A stretch of DNA of 64,000 bases, taken from positions 806,001-870,000 of the forward strand of contig NZ_JAHUZE010000002.1 of NCBI RefSeq assembly GCF_019218265.1, given 5' to 3'. The notes under the pieces were generated by a model. It made no database searches. It was not told the origin of the DNA and saw nothing but the letters and a program-made list of their open reading frames with translations. Numbering within the stretch: the first letter of the stretch is position 1; every line of letters begins with the position of its first letter. The translations under genes were made by a program, and so were the position numbers. Below, piece by piece: positions 21,801 to 29,282 of this stretch. The stretch is from Maritimibacter dapengensis (lineage in GTDB: Bacteria > Pseudomonadota > Alphaproteobacteria > Rhodobacterales > Rhodobacteraceae).

Positions 21801-23069
21801 GGTGACGACTTCATCATCGGCGGGCATGGCTCGGACGACATCGACGGCGGCGACGGCGACGATGTGATCTGGGGCGGTCTCGGCCCGGACGAGGACGATC
21901 TTCTCAACATCGAGGATGATGCCAACCCTGTCGACGATTACGGCGATGCGGACGACAACGATCCGGACAGCCCGATCCCGACCTTCCTCGATCCGCGACC
22001 GGAGAACGGCATCGACACCATCCACGGTGGCGAAGGCAACGACACGATCTACGGTCAGGACGACGACGATGTCCTCTACGGTGACGAAGGCGATGACACC
22101 ATCGACGGCGGCATCGACGACGACATGATCTACGGTGGCCTCGGCAACGACGTTCTCATCGGCGGCAAGGGCAACGACTACATCGACGCGGGCGACGGCA
22201 TCCTGCCGGGTGTCGAAGACGATGGCGTCGACACAGGCGAGGGCGGCGATGATCGCGATACCTTCGTCAACTTCGGTCAGGGCGACACGGTCGACGGCGG
22301 CGAAGGCGGCGACGACTGGGATACGCTCAACCTCATCGGGTCCGCTCCGACGGGCGGTTCGCTCAAGGTCGATCTCAGCGCCGACAACCCCGAGAACGGC
22401 GTCGTCGAATTCTTCGACGAGGACGGCAACTCGACCGGGACGATGGAGTTCTACAACATCGAGGAAATCGTGCCGTGCTTCACGCCGGGCACGCTCATTG
22501 CCACGCCCCGTGGCGAAGTGCCGGTCGAAAGACTGCGCGAAGGCGACCGTGTCATCACCCGTGACAACGGCATCCAGGAGATCCGCTGGATCGGGTCCAA
22601 GACGATGGATTGGCGCAGCCTGAACCAGAGCCAGCACCTCAAGCCGGTTCTGATCAAGGCGGGAAGCCTCGGTCACGGACTTCCGGAGCGCGACATGATG
22701 GTGTCGCCGAACCACCGGATGCTGGTCGCCAACGATCAGACCACCCTCTATTTCGACGAGCGTGAGGTTCTGGCCTCGGCCAAGCACCTCGTCGACAACA
22801 AGGGCGTCATGACCGTGGATGTGCGGGAGGTGAACTACATCCACTTCCTCTTCGATCACCACGAAGTGGTGCTCTCGGATGGCACGTGGTCTGAAAGCTT
22901 CCAGCCGGGCGATTACTCGCTGGCCGGGATCGGCAACGCGCAGCGTCAGGAATTGTTCGAGCTCTTCCCGGAACTCGAAACACGCGAAGGGATCGAGGAC
23001 TTCACCTCGGCCCGCCGTATCCTGAAGAAACACGAAGCCCAAATGCTGGCCCGTGGTCTGAGAAAGTAA
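15888..23069 (+). CDS. Giant RTX / cadherin-like repeat protein with C-terminal Hint domain
   Basis: 2393 aa, very Asp-rich. Order: an about 180-aa module beginning near residue 20 and recurring near 285-475 and 525-725 (shared NVSGIDTG, FRINDVD/FRINDID, DLTGGSK, AGPV-x-x-I-x-x-x-H-D and QITDVYFD-type ends), separated by RTX nonapeptides (GGDDTVLAGAGND and similar). Ten tandem Ig/cadherin-like domains follow (about 835-1780, each ending T-D-T-F-T-Y-T-V-T-D-x-x-G-x-T-D-x-A-T-V-T). A second long RTX block spans about 1790-2150 (DGDDVIYAGEGDDD type). A Hint_2 domain starts at Cys2197 (CFTPGTLIATPRGEVPVE) with SPNHRMLV and a C-terminal HHEVVLSDGTWSESF. Expected to be secreted by a type I system and to bind Ca2+ outside the cell as an adhesin or matrix protein; no T1SS genes are in the window. 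The Hint domain may self-cleave. Confidence 0.93.
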   Translation: MTYQNTTSPWTPVGDYILDWDLRGSDGGASLASAKGDPNVSVTVSTPKNGDHDQFALSGGKLVSDDVTNATQTIVDFGTLVTDVNFQIEDVDQGHDWDDKVTILAYDEHGNLVDVDFDIQSGSGISQSGSMVEGGANPDGGTSGGSTKDNVTVKVAGPVSKIVIVHDNGSSDNESGEIKITDMGFNAVHTPEIEPDGIVENDDDGDLIDVNYTGDPHGDRIDANDAILPGESGDDDIVYAMGGDDTVLAGAGNDEVYAGAGDDYVEGGSGDDLIRGDSETRNGDAGSTREVFQWDQAPGYGDETDADGSFTQNTGTVNVTYSVYYSKHDADIEFEDNAGNVSGIDTGDLGAADQSSGLALEGDDKYDDAKVKLAFDQDVSNVAFRINDVDVDSSVTVYAYLDGVPVDVDLTGGSKVSVSGDTATATGGDAAATADQNSVLVSIAGPVDTIYVKHDIVGNDTSHVQITDVYFDSGVFDDDCLPDAAGNDTLLGGEGEDTIYGEGGDDIIDGGADDDVLYGDHGLVDGAPAETIRESFEWSKAPGFGNDQDAGNVTQNTGNMDVTFTVVHEDSGVKSVFETDDQNVSGIDTGGETINDNSSFGSEAGGKHNDSTYQFDFAAPVENVDFRINDIDGDGVVTVKAYDADGNQIDIDLTGGSKLTMLDTDGKFGVDTADSKGGYESDSSANYSLHVEIAGPVSKIVIVHDQNGYDNSGINITDVFFDTTAGTCVPDDEGDDTITGGAGSDTMYGEGGDDTFIVTGGADADGDIVTGGNGPDENTDHDVLDLTGAGRVTIDSSDDASDAGAITGTVTFSNGEILTFSQIEEIITDVQNVDPDAMDDTVTLDEDSPATVIPVLANDSDADGDPLEVIGVGPATNGTATLNPDGTASYEPNDDFTGTDTFTYTISDGQGGTDTATVTINVTNVNDAPDAVDDAAATDEDSPVTIDLTANDSDPDGDDLEILSVDTTGTNGVVTVNPDDDSVVYDPNGAYEGLAEGETATDTFTYTVTDGNGGTDVASVTVTITGVNDAPDAVDDSLTTDEDTPITFNPLDNDSDPDGDDLDILSADVDPAQGSVAFDPETGEMTFTPADDFTGAAEITYTITDGNGATDTATITIGVGAVNDTPDAVDDAAATDEDSPVTIDLTGNDSDPDGDDLEILSVDTTGTNGTVTVNPDDDSVVYDPNGAYEGLAEGETATDTFTYTVTDGNGGTDVASVTVTITGVNDAPDAVDDSLTTDEDTPITFNPLDNDSDPDGDDLDILSADVDPAQGSVTFDPETGEMTFTPADDFTGAAEITYTITDGNGATDTATITIGVGAVNDAPDAVDDAASTDEDTSIIVDVLANDSDPEGDDLEVTDVGTPSNGTAVLLPDGTVEYTPNPDFYGTDTFDYTVTDENGATDIATVTITVDPVNELAAKDDTADTDEDVSVIIDVTANDSDPDGDDFEVTAVGTPSNGTATLLPDGTIEYTPNPDFNGTDTFEYTITDENGATDTATVTVNIEPVNDAPDANDDAVTTDEDTAVTFDPRDNDEDVDGDPLDIIDTTEPSNGTVSENPDGTLTYTPDPGFDGTDTFDYTVSDGNGGTDVATVTIVVEPDVEPNSVDAVDDTYSIDPDVEFININVIENDSDPEGDDFSVTEVGTPSHGTAELQPDGTVNYAPEDGYTGTDTFTYTVTDEFGATDTATVTIEVCMGGGEDLPPIAGDDEGRTPINTAVVIPVLLNDIDPDGEDAALDVTTATSPDGTVEINPDGTITFTPATDFTGPATIEYTITDEDGLTDTATVTIMVNDGIVEGSDGDDVIDTSYTGDPEGDMVDAGDSIFPPVGSEDDIIEAYDGDDEIEAGNGDDIIYAGEGDDDVDAGDGDDTVYGGDGNDVVDGGNGDDVIDTSGTNPASDYGFTPGETVDNWPFAPLTPADLVPLDDDPNDDKDVVDGGAGNDTIYTGDDADVIDGGSGDDTIDGGLDDDDIDGGTGDDFIIGGHGSDDIDGGDGDDVIWGGLGPDEDDLLNIEDDANPVDDYGDADDNDPDSPIPTFLDPRPENGIDTIHGGEGNDTIYGQDDDDVLYGDEGDDTIDGGIDDDMIYGGLGNDVLIGGKGNDYIDAGDGILPGVEDDGVDTGEGGDDRDTFVNFGQGDTVDGGEGGDDWDTLNLIGSAPTGGSLKVDLSADNPENGVVEFFDEDGNSTGTMEFYNIEEIVPCFTPGTLIATPRGEVPVERLREGDRVITRDNGIQEIRWIGSKTMDWRSLNQSQHLKPVLIKAGSLGHGLPERDMMVSPNHRMLVANDQTTLYFDEREVLASAKHLVDNKGVMTVDVREVNYIHFLFDHHEVVLSDGTWSESFQPGDYSLAGIGNAQRQELFELFPELETREGIEDFTSARRILKKHEAQMLARGLRK
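18661..19842 (+). repeat. 591-bp tandem duplication inside the RTX gene
   Basis: Positions 18661-19251 and 19252-19842 are two in-frame copies of 591 bp (197 aa, two Ig-like domains each) that differ at few bases, mostly silent. The boundary repeats GTGAACGAT. Flanking domains are diverged, so this pair is a recent duplication or a gene-converted unit. Expect length variation between strains and assembly difficulty here. Confidence 0.93.
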
Positions 23070-23181
23070 TGCAGCGGCCCGGCGGAGCATGAGCTTCGCC
23101 GGACGATCCAACCTGAAAGGGGAGGGGCTGCCCCCGGGCGTGCGACGCCTGCACCCGACTGGGTCGTTTCAGATTGAAAGG

Positions 23182-23213
23182 CGGCCTCCCGGTTCATCCG
23201 GGAGGTCGTTTTC
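23182..23213 (+). terminator. Rho-independent terminator after the RTX gene
   Basis: CGGCCTCCCGG (23182-23192), loop TTCAT, CCGGGAGGTCG, then TTTTCG. An 11-bp stem with one G-U pair, 113 nt after the RTX stop codon. Confidence 0.8.
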
Positions 23214-23624
23214 GTTCAGGCCGACACTGGCCGGCCATGCGCTTTCAGACGGAGAACGCCGCGAGCTCATGCCATTGTCTCGCCACATTCAACAATCGCC
23301 ACCGTTGCGCCGATTGTTCACGCCTGTCGGAGGCCGTTCAGGCAAAGCCCTTCTTTTCATCGCAGATTAGGCGATTCTTTTCCGCGAGTTCCCACAGCGG
23401 AAAGCGCACCGCGGTCTGCGTCCGCTCATTCAGAAGAAGGCGGCAATGTGGCAAAATCTGTCAAATTTGCGGCAACCGCTCACGTGGACTTGGAAAACAA
23501 GGGGCTACGCGCAGGACCTCTGTGACGATTTTAAAGGTAAAGTTCATATTTCGGGCACCTTTGCCCCGTAGCTTGTTTCAGATGAATTCTTTTGTCTGCC
23601 ACGTTTTCTGTCTGGACGTCTGCC
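23214..23624. other. Intergenic region between the RTX and Hint genes
   Basis: About 410 nt with no recognisable gene. It becomes more AT-rich toward 23,440-23,600 and contains AATGTGGCAAAATCTG at 23445-23460, a motif nearly repeated upstream of yicC. The promoter of the Hint gene is expected here; the stretch GATTTTAAAGGTAAAG is AT-rich but no clear -35/-10 pair is seen. Confidence 0.5.
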
Positions 23625-24323
23625 ATGCTGCATTTCCGCTCTCCCGCCGTCGATCGTGACCTCGACCCCGGCCTCGGTCTCGAAACCACCGAGAACGGCT
23701 CATCGCTTCTGACGACGTTCTCGCTCACCGGTTTGGCGCCGTCTGCCGTCGTGGATACGGCGCAGGGGTCGAAGCTCGCGAAGGATCTCGAAGCGGGTAT
23801 GCAGGTCCTGACCCGCGACAATGGACATGCGACGATCCGTTGGGTCGGCGAAAGCATGTCGATCTACAGAAACGACGATGTGAACGCGCCGGATCACATG
23901 CGCGGCCCGGTGCGCGTCAAGGCCGGGGCATGGGGCACCGATCCAGAGGCAGGGAACCTCGTCCTGAACGCAGGCCATCGGCTCTTGGTCCGAAATCCGA
24001 AGAACGATCTCTATTTCGGCACGGACGAGGTGATTGCCAGTGTCGGCGATCTAACCCATCTTTCCGGCATCGACTACGTGCTCCGCTCGGTCATGCGGTT
24101 CAAGCATGTGCTTCTCGATACCCATGAACTGATCCGCGCGAACGGGATATGGATGGAAAGCTTCTCGCCGGAGATGTGGGCGATCCGCGTCGGTTTCCCC
24201 TCGGAATGGGAGGAGATCACCGAATGCGTTCCGCGCCTGCGTTACGAAAGCGGTGAAGCCAATTACATCGCGCCGCGCATGTCCCTGAACACGGGCGAGG
24301 CCCGGCTGATCGACGCGGTCTGA
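23625..24323 (+). CDS. Stand-alone Hint_2-like protein lacking the usual Cys
   Basis: 232 aa from ATG 23625; an in-frame TTG at 23592 would add 11 residues, and neither has a strong ribosome site. The protein aligns with the Hint end of the RTX giant: VLTRDNGHATIRWVG against VITRDNGIQEIRWIG, LNAGHRLLVRN against SPNHRMLVAN, and THELIRANGIWMESFSPE against HHEVVLSDGTWSESFQPG. The residue equivalent to nucleophilic Cys2197 falls in GLAPSAVVDTAQG and is not Cys. So the fold and the His are kept, while thioester chemistry is unlikely. Role unknown; Rhodobacteraceae often carry many such proteins. Confidence 0.82.
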   Translation: MLHFRSPAVDRDLDPGLGLETTENGSSLLTTFSLTGLAPSAVVDTAQGSKLAKDLEAGMQVLTRDNGHATIRWVGESMSIYRNDDVNAPDHMRGPVRVKAGAWGTDPEAGNLVLNAGHRLLVRNPKNDLYFGTDEVIASVGDLTHLSGIDYVLRSVMRFKHVLLDTHELIRANGIWMESFSPEMWAIRVGFPSEWEEITECVPRLRYESGEANYIAPRMSLNTGEARLIDAV

Positions 24324-24354
24324 CGCCTTCGTCCCGACCTGTACCCGACCGGCC

Positions 24355-24975
24355 TTAGGGGGTGTGCGGTGCGCCCGCCTCTTGTCGCCAGGATGCCCAG
24401 TCTTCCGGGGTGTCGAGGTCCAGTCTGGCATGGTCGTGGGGCAGGGGCACAGGCTTGAGCCGATCCTCGTTCGCATCCAACACCGACTTCGCCCCCGCGT
24501 CGCCTTCGAGTGACCGGAGCACCGAGAAATCCCGCGACGGGAACAACACCGGGTGTCCATGCACGCCGTCCGCCGTCGTGGCACGAAGGATGCGTTCTCC
24601 GTCGAATTCCGCGATCATGTGCTTGATGTCCTGCGTCGTTATGTTGGGCATGTCCGAGGGCAGGATAAGAACGCCCACCGCGCCCTCCGGCAGAGCATCG
24701 ACTCCACATGCGATCGACCGCGCCATGCCTTCCGCAGCATCGGGCACGCCCACGACCGCGACAGGCCGTTCTTCGATCAGACGCCATCGGTCCGGCGAGG
24801 TTTCACGCGGAGGGAGCGTGACCAGAACCGGTTGACCGGTTCCGAGCGCCATGTCCACCCGGTCGAGCAGCAGGGGATATCCCTCTCTCACGTCTTCTTG
24901 CAGCTTGTCCCGGCCCCGCATCCGCGTGGACGCACCCGCGGCAAGAATCAGAACCGGGATAGCGAGCGGCGTCAT
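24355..24975 (-). CDS. MobA/MocA-like nucleotidyltransferase
   Basis: 206 aa with the NTP-binding start VLILAAGASTRMRGRDKL (L-A-A-G-x-S-x-R-M), VLILPSDMPNIT (where MobA has G-D-x-P) and GHPVLFPSRDF, as in the molybdenum cofactor cytidylyl-/guanylyltransferase family (NTP_transf_3). Such enzymes attach CMP or GMP to molybdopterin or activate sugars. No molybdoenzyme gene is nearby. Its start overlaps the livM stop by 4 nt, so it is translated with the Liv transporter, an odd partner. Confidence 0.82.
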   Translation of the reverse strand: MTPLAIPVLILAAGASTRMRGRDKLQEDVREGYPLLLDRVDMALGTGQPVLVTLPPRETSPDRWRLIEERPVAVVGVPDAAEGMARSIACGVDALPEGAVGVLILPSDMPNITTQDIKHMIAEFDGERILRATTADGVHGHPVLFPSRDFSVLRSLEGDAGAKSVLDANEDRLKPVPLPHDHARLDLDTPEDWASWRQEAGAPHTP

Positions 24976-26276
24976 TTTTCGGGAATCAGCCCGCGCGGGC
25001 TGAACCTGAGGACAAGGAGCATGATGAGCCCCATGGTAAGCAGACGCATATGCGCAGCGGAATCCAGGAGGTGGGCCTTGAGGGCCGATCCGTCCTCCAT
25101 CCCGAGCGTGATGAAGCCCATGAGCGCCTGGCCCATCGGCTCGACCTGCACCCAGAAGAACCAGATGACGAAACCGCCCAGTACCGCGCCCCAGTTATTG
25201 CCGGACCCGCCGACAATCACCATGACCCAGACGAGGAAGGTATAGCGCAGCGGTTGATAGGACGCGGGCGTCAACTGACCGTCGAGCGTCGTCATCATCG
25301 CCCCGGCAAGCCCCACGACGGCCGAACCGAGCACGAAGACCTGCAAATGGCGCCGCGTGACATCCTTGCCCATCGCCTCGGCGGCAACTTCGTTGTCGCG
25401 GATCGCGCGCATCATCCGGCCCCAGGGCGACCGGAGCGCGGCCTCGCTTGCGGCGATGAGGATCAGAAGCACGACGAGGAAAAGCCCGGCATAGCCGAGT
25501 TTCACGACGATGGACGACGCGGTCACGGGGTCGGCCCCCCAGTTTTGCGCCCATGCCACGAAGCTGTCGCGCTGCTGGAGGCTGATTTCATAGGGCACCG
25601 GGCGGGGCAGGCCGTTCACGTTCTTCACGCCCCGCGCCAGCCAATCCTCGTTCTTGAGCATGGCGACGAGGATCTCCGAGATCCCCAGTGTCGCGATCGC
25701 AAGGTAATCGGACCGCAGACCCAACGCGGTCTTGCCGATCGCCCAGGCCGCAACCGCGGCGAGGGCACCGCCTACCGGCCAGGCGAGCAGAACCGGAAGC
25801 CCGAGCCCCCCGAGATATCCCGTCGCGGCCGGATTGATCGCCTCGATCTTCTGCACCGCCGGATCGAACACCGCGCGGTAGGCGAAGAACCCGACCACGA
25901 GAATTCCGATCAGGACCAGCGTGCGCAGCTTGCCGGGCGACATCCGCTTGTAGGAAAACACCGCGAGAATGATGACAGCCAGTCCCAGCAGAAGCGATGC
26001 GACAAGCTCACGCCCGGCAGCGCTCCACGCCGCGGAGACCGGCGGCATCGACGTCACGACCACACCAAGTCCGCCCAAAGCGATGAACCCCATGATCCCG
26101 ACGTTGAAGAGGCCCGCGTAGCCCCATTGCATGTTCACCCCGAGCGCCATGATCGCCGAGACCAGACCCATATTCAGGATCGCGAGCGCGAGGTTCCAGC
26201 TCTGGAACATCCCCGTCCCGATGATCAGCAGGGCGACGAGAGCGAAAAGCGAGATATTGCGCCAGTTCATGCTCAT
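24972..26276 (-). CDS. livM: Branched-chain amino acid-type ABC transporter permease LivM
   Basis: 434 aa, longer than typical LivM (about 320-420) because of an extra helix pair near residues 85-150. LivM features are the start LVSAIMALGVNMQWGYAGLFNVG, LGLRSDYLAIATLGISEI and the EAA-like cytoplasmic loop SPWGRMMRAIRDNEVAAEAMGKD. It forms the inner-membrane channel with LivH, driven by LivG/LivF. ATGA overlaps at both ends show tight coupling with livH and the nucleotidyltransferase. Confidence 0.92.
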   Translation of the reverse strand: MSMNWRNISLFALVALLIIGTGMFQSWNLALAILNMGLVSAIMALGVNMQWGYAGLFNVGIMGFIALGGLGVVVTSMPPVSAAWSAAGRELVASLLLGLAVIILAVFSYKRMSPGKLRTLVLIGILVVGFFAYRAVFDPAVQKIEAINPAATGYLGGLGLPVLLAWPVGGALAAVAAWAIGKTALGLRSDYLAIATLGISEILVAMLKNEDWLARGVKNVNGLPRPVPYEISLQQRDSFVAWAQNWGADPVTASSIVVKLGYAGLFLVVLLILIAASEAALRSPWGRMMRAIRDNEVAAEAMGKDVTRRHLQVFVLGSAVVGLAGAMMTTLDGQLTPASYQPLRYTFLVWVMVIVGGSGNNWGAVLGGFVIWFFWVQVEPMGQALMGFITLGMEDGSALKAHLLDSAAHMRLLTMGLIMLLVLRFSPRGLIPEK

Positions 26277-27283
26277 ACCGATTTCCCTTTGAAGAGGCCC
26301 GTGGGTCTGAACAGCAGCACGATCACGAGGATCGCGAAGGACACGGCGAATTTGTAATCCGTCCCAAGAAGCTGCAGCAAGCCGGAGGGTTCAAGGCTCT
26401 CGGGCGCGAGATATGTCACCACCTTCTTCCACGCATAAGTCACGAAAACCTCCGAAAACGCGATTACGAAACCACCCGCAATCGCCCCGAGCGGAGACCC
26501 CAGCCCGCCGACAATTGCCGAGGCGAAAATCGGCAGCAGAAGCTGGAAATAGGTGAAGGGTTTGAACGACTTGTCGAGCCCGTACAGCACGCCCGCGATG
26601 GTGGCGAGCGCGGCCACGATGATCCATGTGATCATCACGACACGCTCCGGGTTGATACCCGACAAAAGCGCCAGATCTTCATTGTCGGAATAGGCGCGCA
26701 TGGATTTGCCGGTACGGGTGCGGTTGAGGAACCAGAACAGGGCGGCGACGACGATCGCAGCGGTCACGATCGTGATGCCCTGCGTCGTCTTGAACGCCAG
26801 CCCTTCCTCCAGCCCCGACCATTCGCGGAAGGCACGCGCGTTTATGATGAAACGTTCGCCGTCCGCAAAGCGCTGGTCCCCGGGGCCGATAATCAGGCGA
26901 ACGACGCCGTTCAGCACGAACATCACACCGATCGAGGCCATGACCAGCACGATGGGCTTGGCTTTCACGCGCCGGTAATAACCGTAAACGATCTTGTCCG
27001 TGCCGAGCACGAGAAGCGCGGTGATCGCGATCCCGAAGGGCAGGGCGAGAAGCGCCGTTGGCAACACGCCGAAACTGATCCCCATCGACTGAAGGCCCCA
27101 GGTGATCAGGATCGTCGCCATCGTGCCGAAGGCCATCGTGTCACCATGCGCGAAGTTCGAAAACCGCAGGATACCATAAATCAGTGTCACGCCGAGCGCG
27201 CCGAGGGCAAGCTGGCTGCCATAGGCCGTGGCCGGGATGATGACGAAGTTGAGGAGCGCGACAATGGCGTTGATGACGTCCAT
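26273..27283 (-). CDS. livH: Branched-chain amino acid-type ABC transporter permease LivH
   Basis: 336 aa, about eight membrane helices. LivH features: LGALGVTLIYGILRFSNFAHGD near the start, the cytoplasmic loop RTGKSMRAYSDNEDLALLSGIN and the glycine-rich IFASAIVGGLGSPLGAIAGG. Start ATG overlaps the preceding stop by one base (TGATG). The substrate class (branched-chain amino acids, amides or others) cannot be fixed from the permease. Confidence 0.92.
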   Translation of the reverse strand: MDVINAIVALLNFVIIPATAYGSQLALGALGVTLIYGILRFSNFAHGDTMAFGTMATILITWGLQSMGISFGVLPTALLALPFGIAITALLVLGTDKIVYGYYRRVKAKPIVLVMASIGVMFVLNGVVRLIIGPGDQRFADGERFIINARAFREWSGLEEGLAFKTTQGITIVTAAIVVAALFWFLNRTRTGKSMRAYSDNEDLALLSGINPERVVMITWIIVAALATIAGVLYGLDKSFKPFTYFQLLLPIFASAIVGGLGSPLGAIAGGFVIAFSEVFVTYAWKKVVTYLAPESLEPSGLLQLLGTDYKFAVSFAILVIVLLFRPTGLFKGKSV

Positions 27284-27645
27284 CAGGTGGGTGCCTCGCA
27301 GGTAAGTTCGGTGCGTGTCGCCGTGTAGGGCGTCGTGTTGGTGTCGAGCGAATGGAGCAGCATCGGAACGCCGTCATCTGTTGCGTTGCCATCGACGATC
27401 AGCGTATGCGCCACGTCATCATGGATCCAGCTCCATGGGCCGAAAGCGCCGCCCGCATATCCGCGCGATGCGGCCTCTCCCACTTCGATGCGTCCGGCCC
27501 CGAGGTCATCCAGATCGACCGGGGCGAAGAGGAAGGTTAGCGACGCGCCGTCGTCCGAGGTGCAGACAAGCTCCATGCGCGCACCTTCGGCATGGGCGAA
27601 AGCCGGCGCGAGGATCAGGAGCGGGAGAGCCAGGGTGCGTTTCAT
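27283..27645 (-). CDS. Small secreted protein inside the liv operon
   Basis: 120 aa from the ATG at 27645 (1 nt after the livF stop). Signal peptide MKRTLALPLLILAPAFAHA with clean A-H-A cleavage. The mature part is about 100 aa with two cysteines (ELVCTSDDG and the C-terminal ELTCEAP) that could pair; predicted mainly beta. I recognise no family. Its position between livF and livH with 1-nt junctions on both sides argues for a real, coexpressed protein, possibly periplasmic. Confidence 0.75.
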   Translation of the reverse strand: MKRTLALPLLILAPAFAHAEGARMELVCTSDDGASLTFLFAPVDLDDLGAGRIEVGEAASRGYAGGAFGPWSWIHDDVAHTLIVDGNATDDGVPMLLHSLDTNTTPYTATRTELTCEAPT

Positions 27646-27646
27646 G

Positions 27647-28465
27647 TCAGCCCCCCAGAAAGCTCTGACGCACTTCGGGATCGGCCAGAAGCTCCTTGCC
27701 GGTCCCGGTATGCGCATTCGCGCCCTGCACGAGCACGTAGCCCTTGTCGGCGATCTCGAGCGCCTGACGCGCGTTCTGTTCGACCATCAGAACGGGCAGC
27801 CCGGTGCGCGCGACCTCGATGATCCGGTCGAACAATTCGTCCATCACGATGGGCGACACGCCAGCGGTCGGCTCGTCCAGCATCAGAACCTTGGGCCGGG
27901 TCATCAGCGCACGGCCAACCGCGACCTGCTGTCGCTGCCCGCCGGACAACTCGCCCGCCGCCTGATACCGCTTTTCCTTCAGGATCGGGAACAGGTCATA
28001 GACCTGCGCCATGGTGCCAGAGATGTCGTCGGTGCGAATGAACGCCCCCATCTCGAGGTTCTCTTCCACCGTCATGGAGGTGAAGATGTTGTGGGTCTGG
28101 GGCACGAAACCCATGCCCTTCTTGACGCGATCCTGCGGGCTGAGATCGGTGATATCCTCACCATCCAGCCGCACGGTGCCCGAACGCACGTTGAGCATCC
28201 CGAAAAGCGCCTTCATGCCCGTCGACTTGCCGGCACCGTTCGGCCCGACGATCACGGCGATCTCGCCGGAATCCACCGCGATCGTGCAGTCGTGAAGGAT
28301 GTCCGGCCCATTGCCATAGCCGCCCGTCATCGCCTCACCGATCAGGAACGGTCCACCGGGCGAGGGCCTTGCCTTGCCATGTTGCGGCCCCGGTACCAGC
28401 TCAGAGGTCGAGGACCTTGTGATGGAGCGGTCCTTGTTGCCGCGGTCGCCATAGGGGTCGCTCAT
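27647..28465 (-). CDS. livF: ABC transporter ATP-binding protein LivF
   Basis: 272 aa. Walker A GPNGAGKSTGMK, Q-loop FVPQTHNIF, signature LSGGQRQQ, Walker B VLMLDEPTAG, H-loop replaced as usual for LivF by VEQNARQAL. An N-terminal extension of about 35 polar residues precedes the domain (MSDPYGDRGNKDRSITRSST). ATGA overlap with livG. Confidence 0.93.
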   Translation of the reverse strand: MSDPYGDRGNKDRSITRSSTSELVPGPQHGKARPSPGGPFLIGEAMTGGYGNGPDILHDCTIAVDSGEIAVIVGPNGAGKSTGMKALFGMLNVRSGTVRLDGEDITDLSPQDRVKKGMGFVPQTHNIFTSMTVEENLEMGAFIRTDDISGTMAQVYDLFPILKEKRYQAAGELSGGQRQQVAVGRALMTRPKVLMLDEPTAGVSPIVMDELFDRIIEVARTGLPVLMVEQNARQALEIADKGYVLVQGANAHTGTGKELLADPEVRQSFLGG

Positions 28466-29244
28466 CCGCCCACCTGCTCCTTGTTCTTCAAGCCAGTGCC
28501 GAGATACGCCTCGATCACGTGCTCGTTGGCCTTGATCTCGGCCAGCGTCCCTTCGGCGAGCACCGCGCCCTCGGCCATGCAGATGACCGGGTCGCACAGG
28601 CGCTCGATGAAATCCATGTCGTGCTCGATCACGACGAATGTATATCCGCGCTCTTCGTTCAACCGCTTGATCGCGTCGGCGATGGTGTAGAGCAGGGTGC
28701 GGTTCACGCCCGCGCCGACCTCGTCGAGAAAGACGATCTTGGCGTCCACCATCATCGTGCGTCCGAGTTCGAGCAGCTTCTTCTGCCCGCCCGACACCTG
28801 ACCCGCGCGCAGATCGGCGATGTGTTCGATAGTCAGGAACTCCATCACCTCGTCGGCCTTGGCCTTGAGCGCGCGTTCCTCGTTGGCGATGCGTTTGCGG
28901 CCGAACCACGTGTCCCAAAGCCGTTCGCCCGCCTGATCGCCGGGAACCATCATCAGGTTCTCGCGGCAGGTCATCGACCCGAACTCATGCGCAATCTGGA
29001 ACGTGCGCAACAGGCCTTTGTGAAAAAGCGTGTGTGGCGGCAGGCCGGTAATGTCCTCGCCGTCCATGAAGACGCGCCCGGAGGTCGGTTCAAGAACCCC
29101 GGCGATGACATTGAAAAGAGTGGTTTTTCCGGCCCCGTTCGGGCCGATCAAGCCGGTGATCGAGCCTGCCTCGATCGTCAGGCTCGCGCCGTCGACGGCA
29201 TGAAAGCCGCCGAAATGCTTGTGCAGGTCTTCAACCGTGATCAA
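28462..29244 (-). CDS. livG: ABC transporter ATP-binding protein LivG
   Basis: 260 aa. Walker A GPNGAGKTTLFN, the LivG-type Q-loop FQIAHEFGSMT, signature VSGGQKKLLELG, Walker B IVFLDEVGAGVN, H-loop VIEHDMDF. Partners LivF as the ATPase pair. First gene after the hairpin that follows livJ. Confidence 0.94.
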   Translation of the reverse strand: MITVEDLHKHFGGFHAVDGASLTIEAGSITGLIGPNGAGKTTLFNVIAGVLEPTSGRVFMDGEDITGLPPHTLFHKGLLRTFQIAHEFGSMTCRENLMMVPGDQAGERLWDTWFGRKRIANEERALKAKADEVMEFLTIEHIADLRAGQVSGGQKKLLELGRTMMVDAKIVFLDEVGAGVNRTLLYTIADAIKRLNEERGYTFVVIEHDMDFIERLCDPVICMAEGAVLAEGTLAEIKANEHVIEAYLGTGLKNKEQVGG

Positions 29245-29282
29245 GCGTAGTCCCCCAAGGCTGTCCGTAAGCCGTATGTGGT

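Noticed and set aside
16365-23111. Antisense open frame of 2248 codons opposite the RTX gene
   Set aside because: It is a shadow created by repeated GAC/GGC/ACC codons and high GC; its translation is Arg/Val/Asp-rich low-complexity sequence without domains or a ribosome site. The plus-strand frame has clear RTX, Ig-like and Hint motifs.
23445-23472. Sigma-54 promoter (TGGCA...TTTGC)
   Set aside because: The GG-to-GC distance is 17 nt rather than the required 10.
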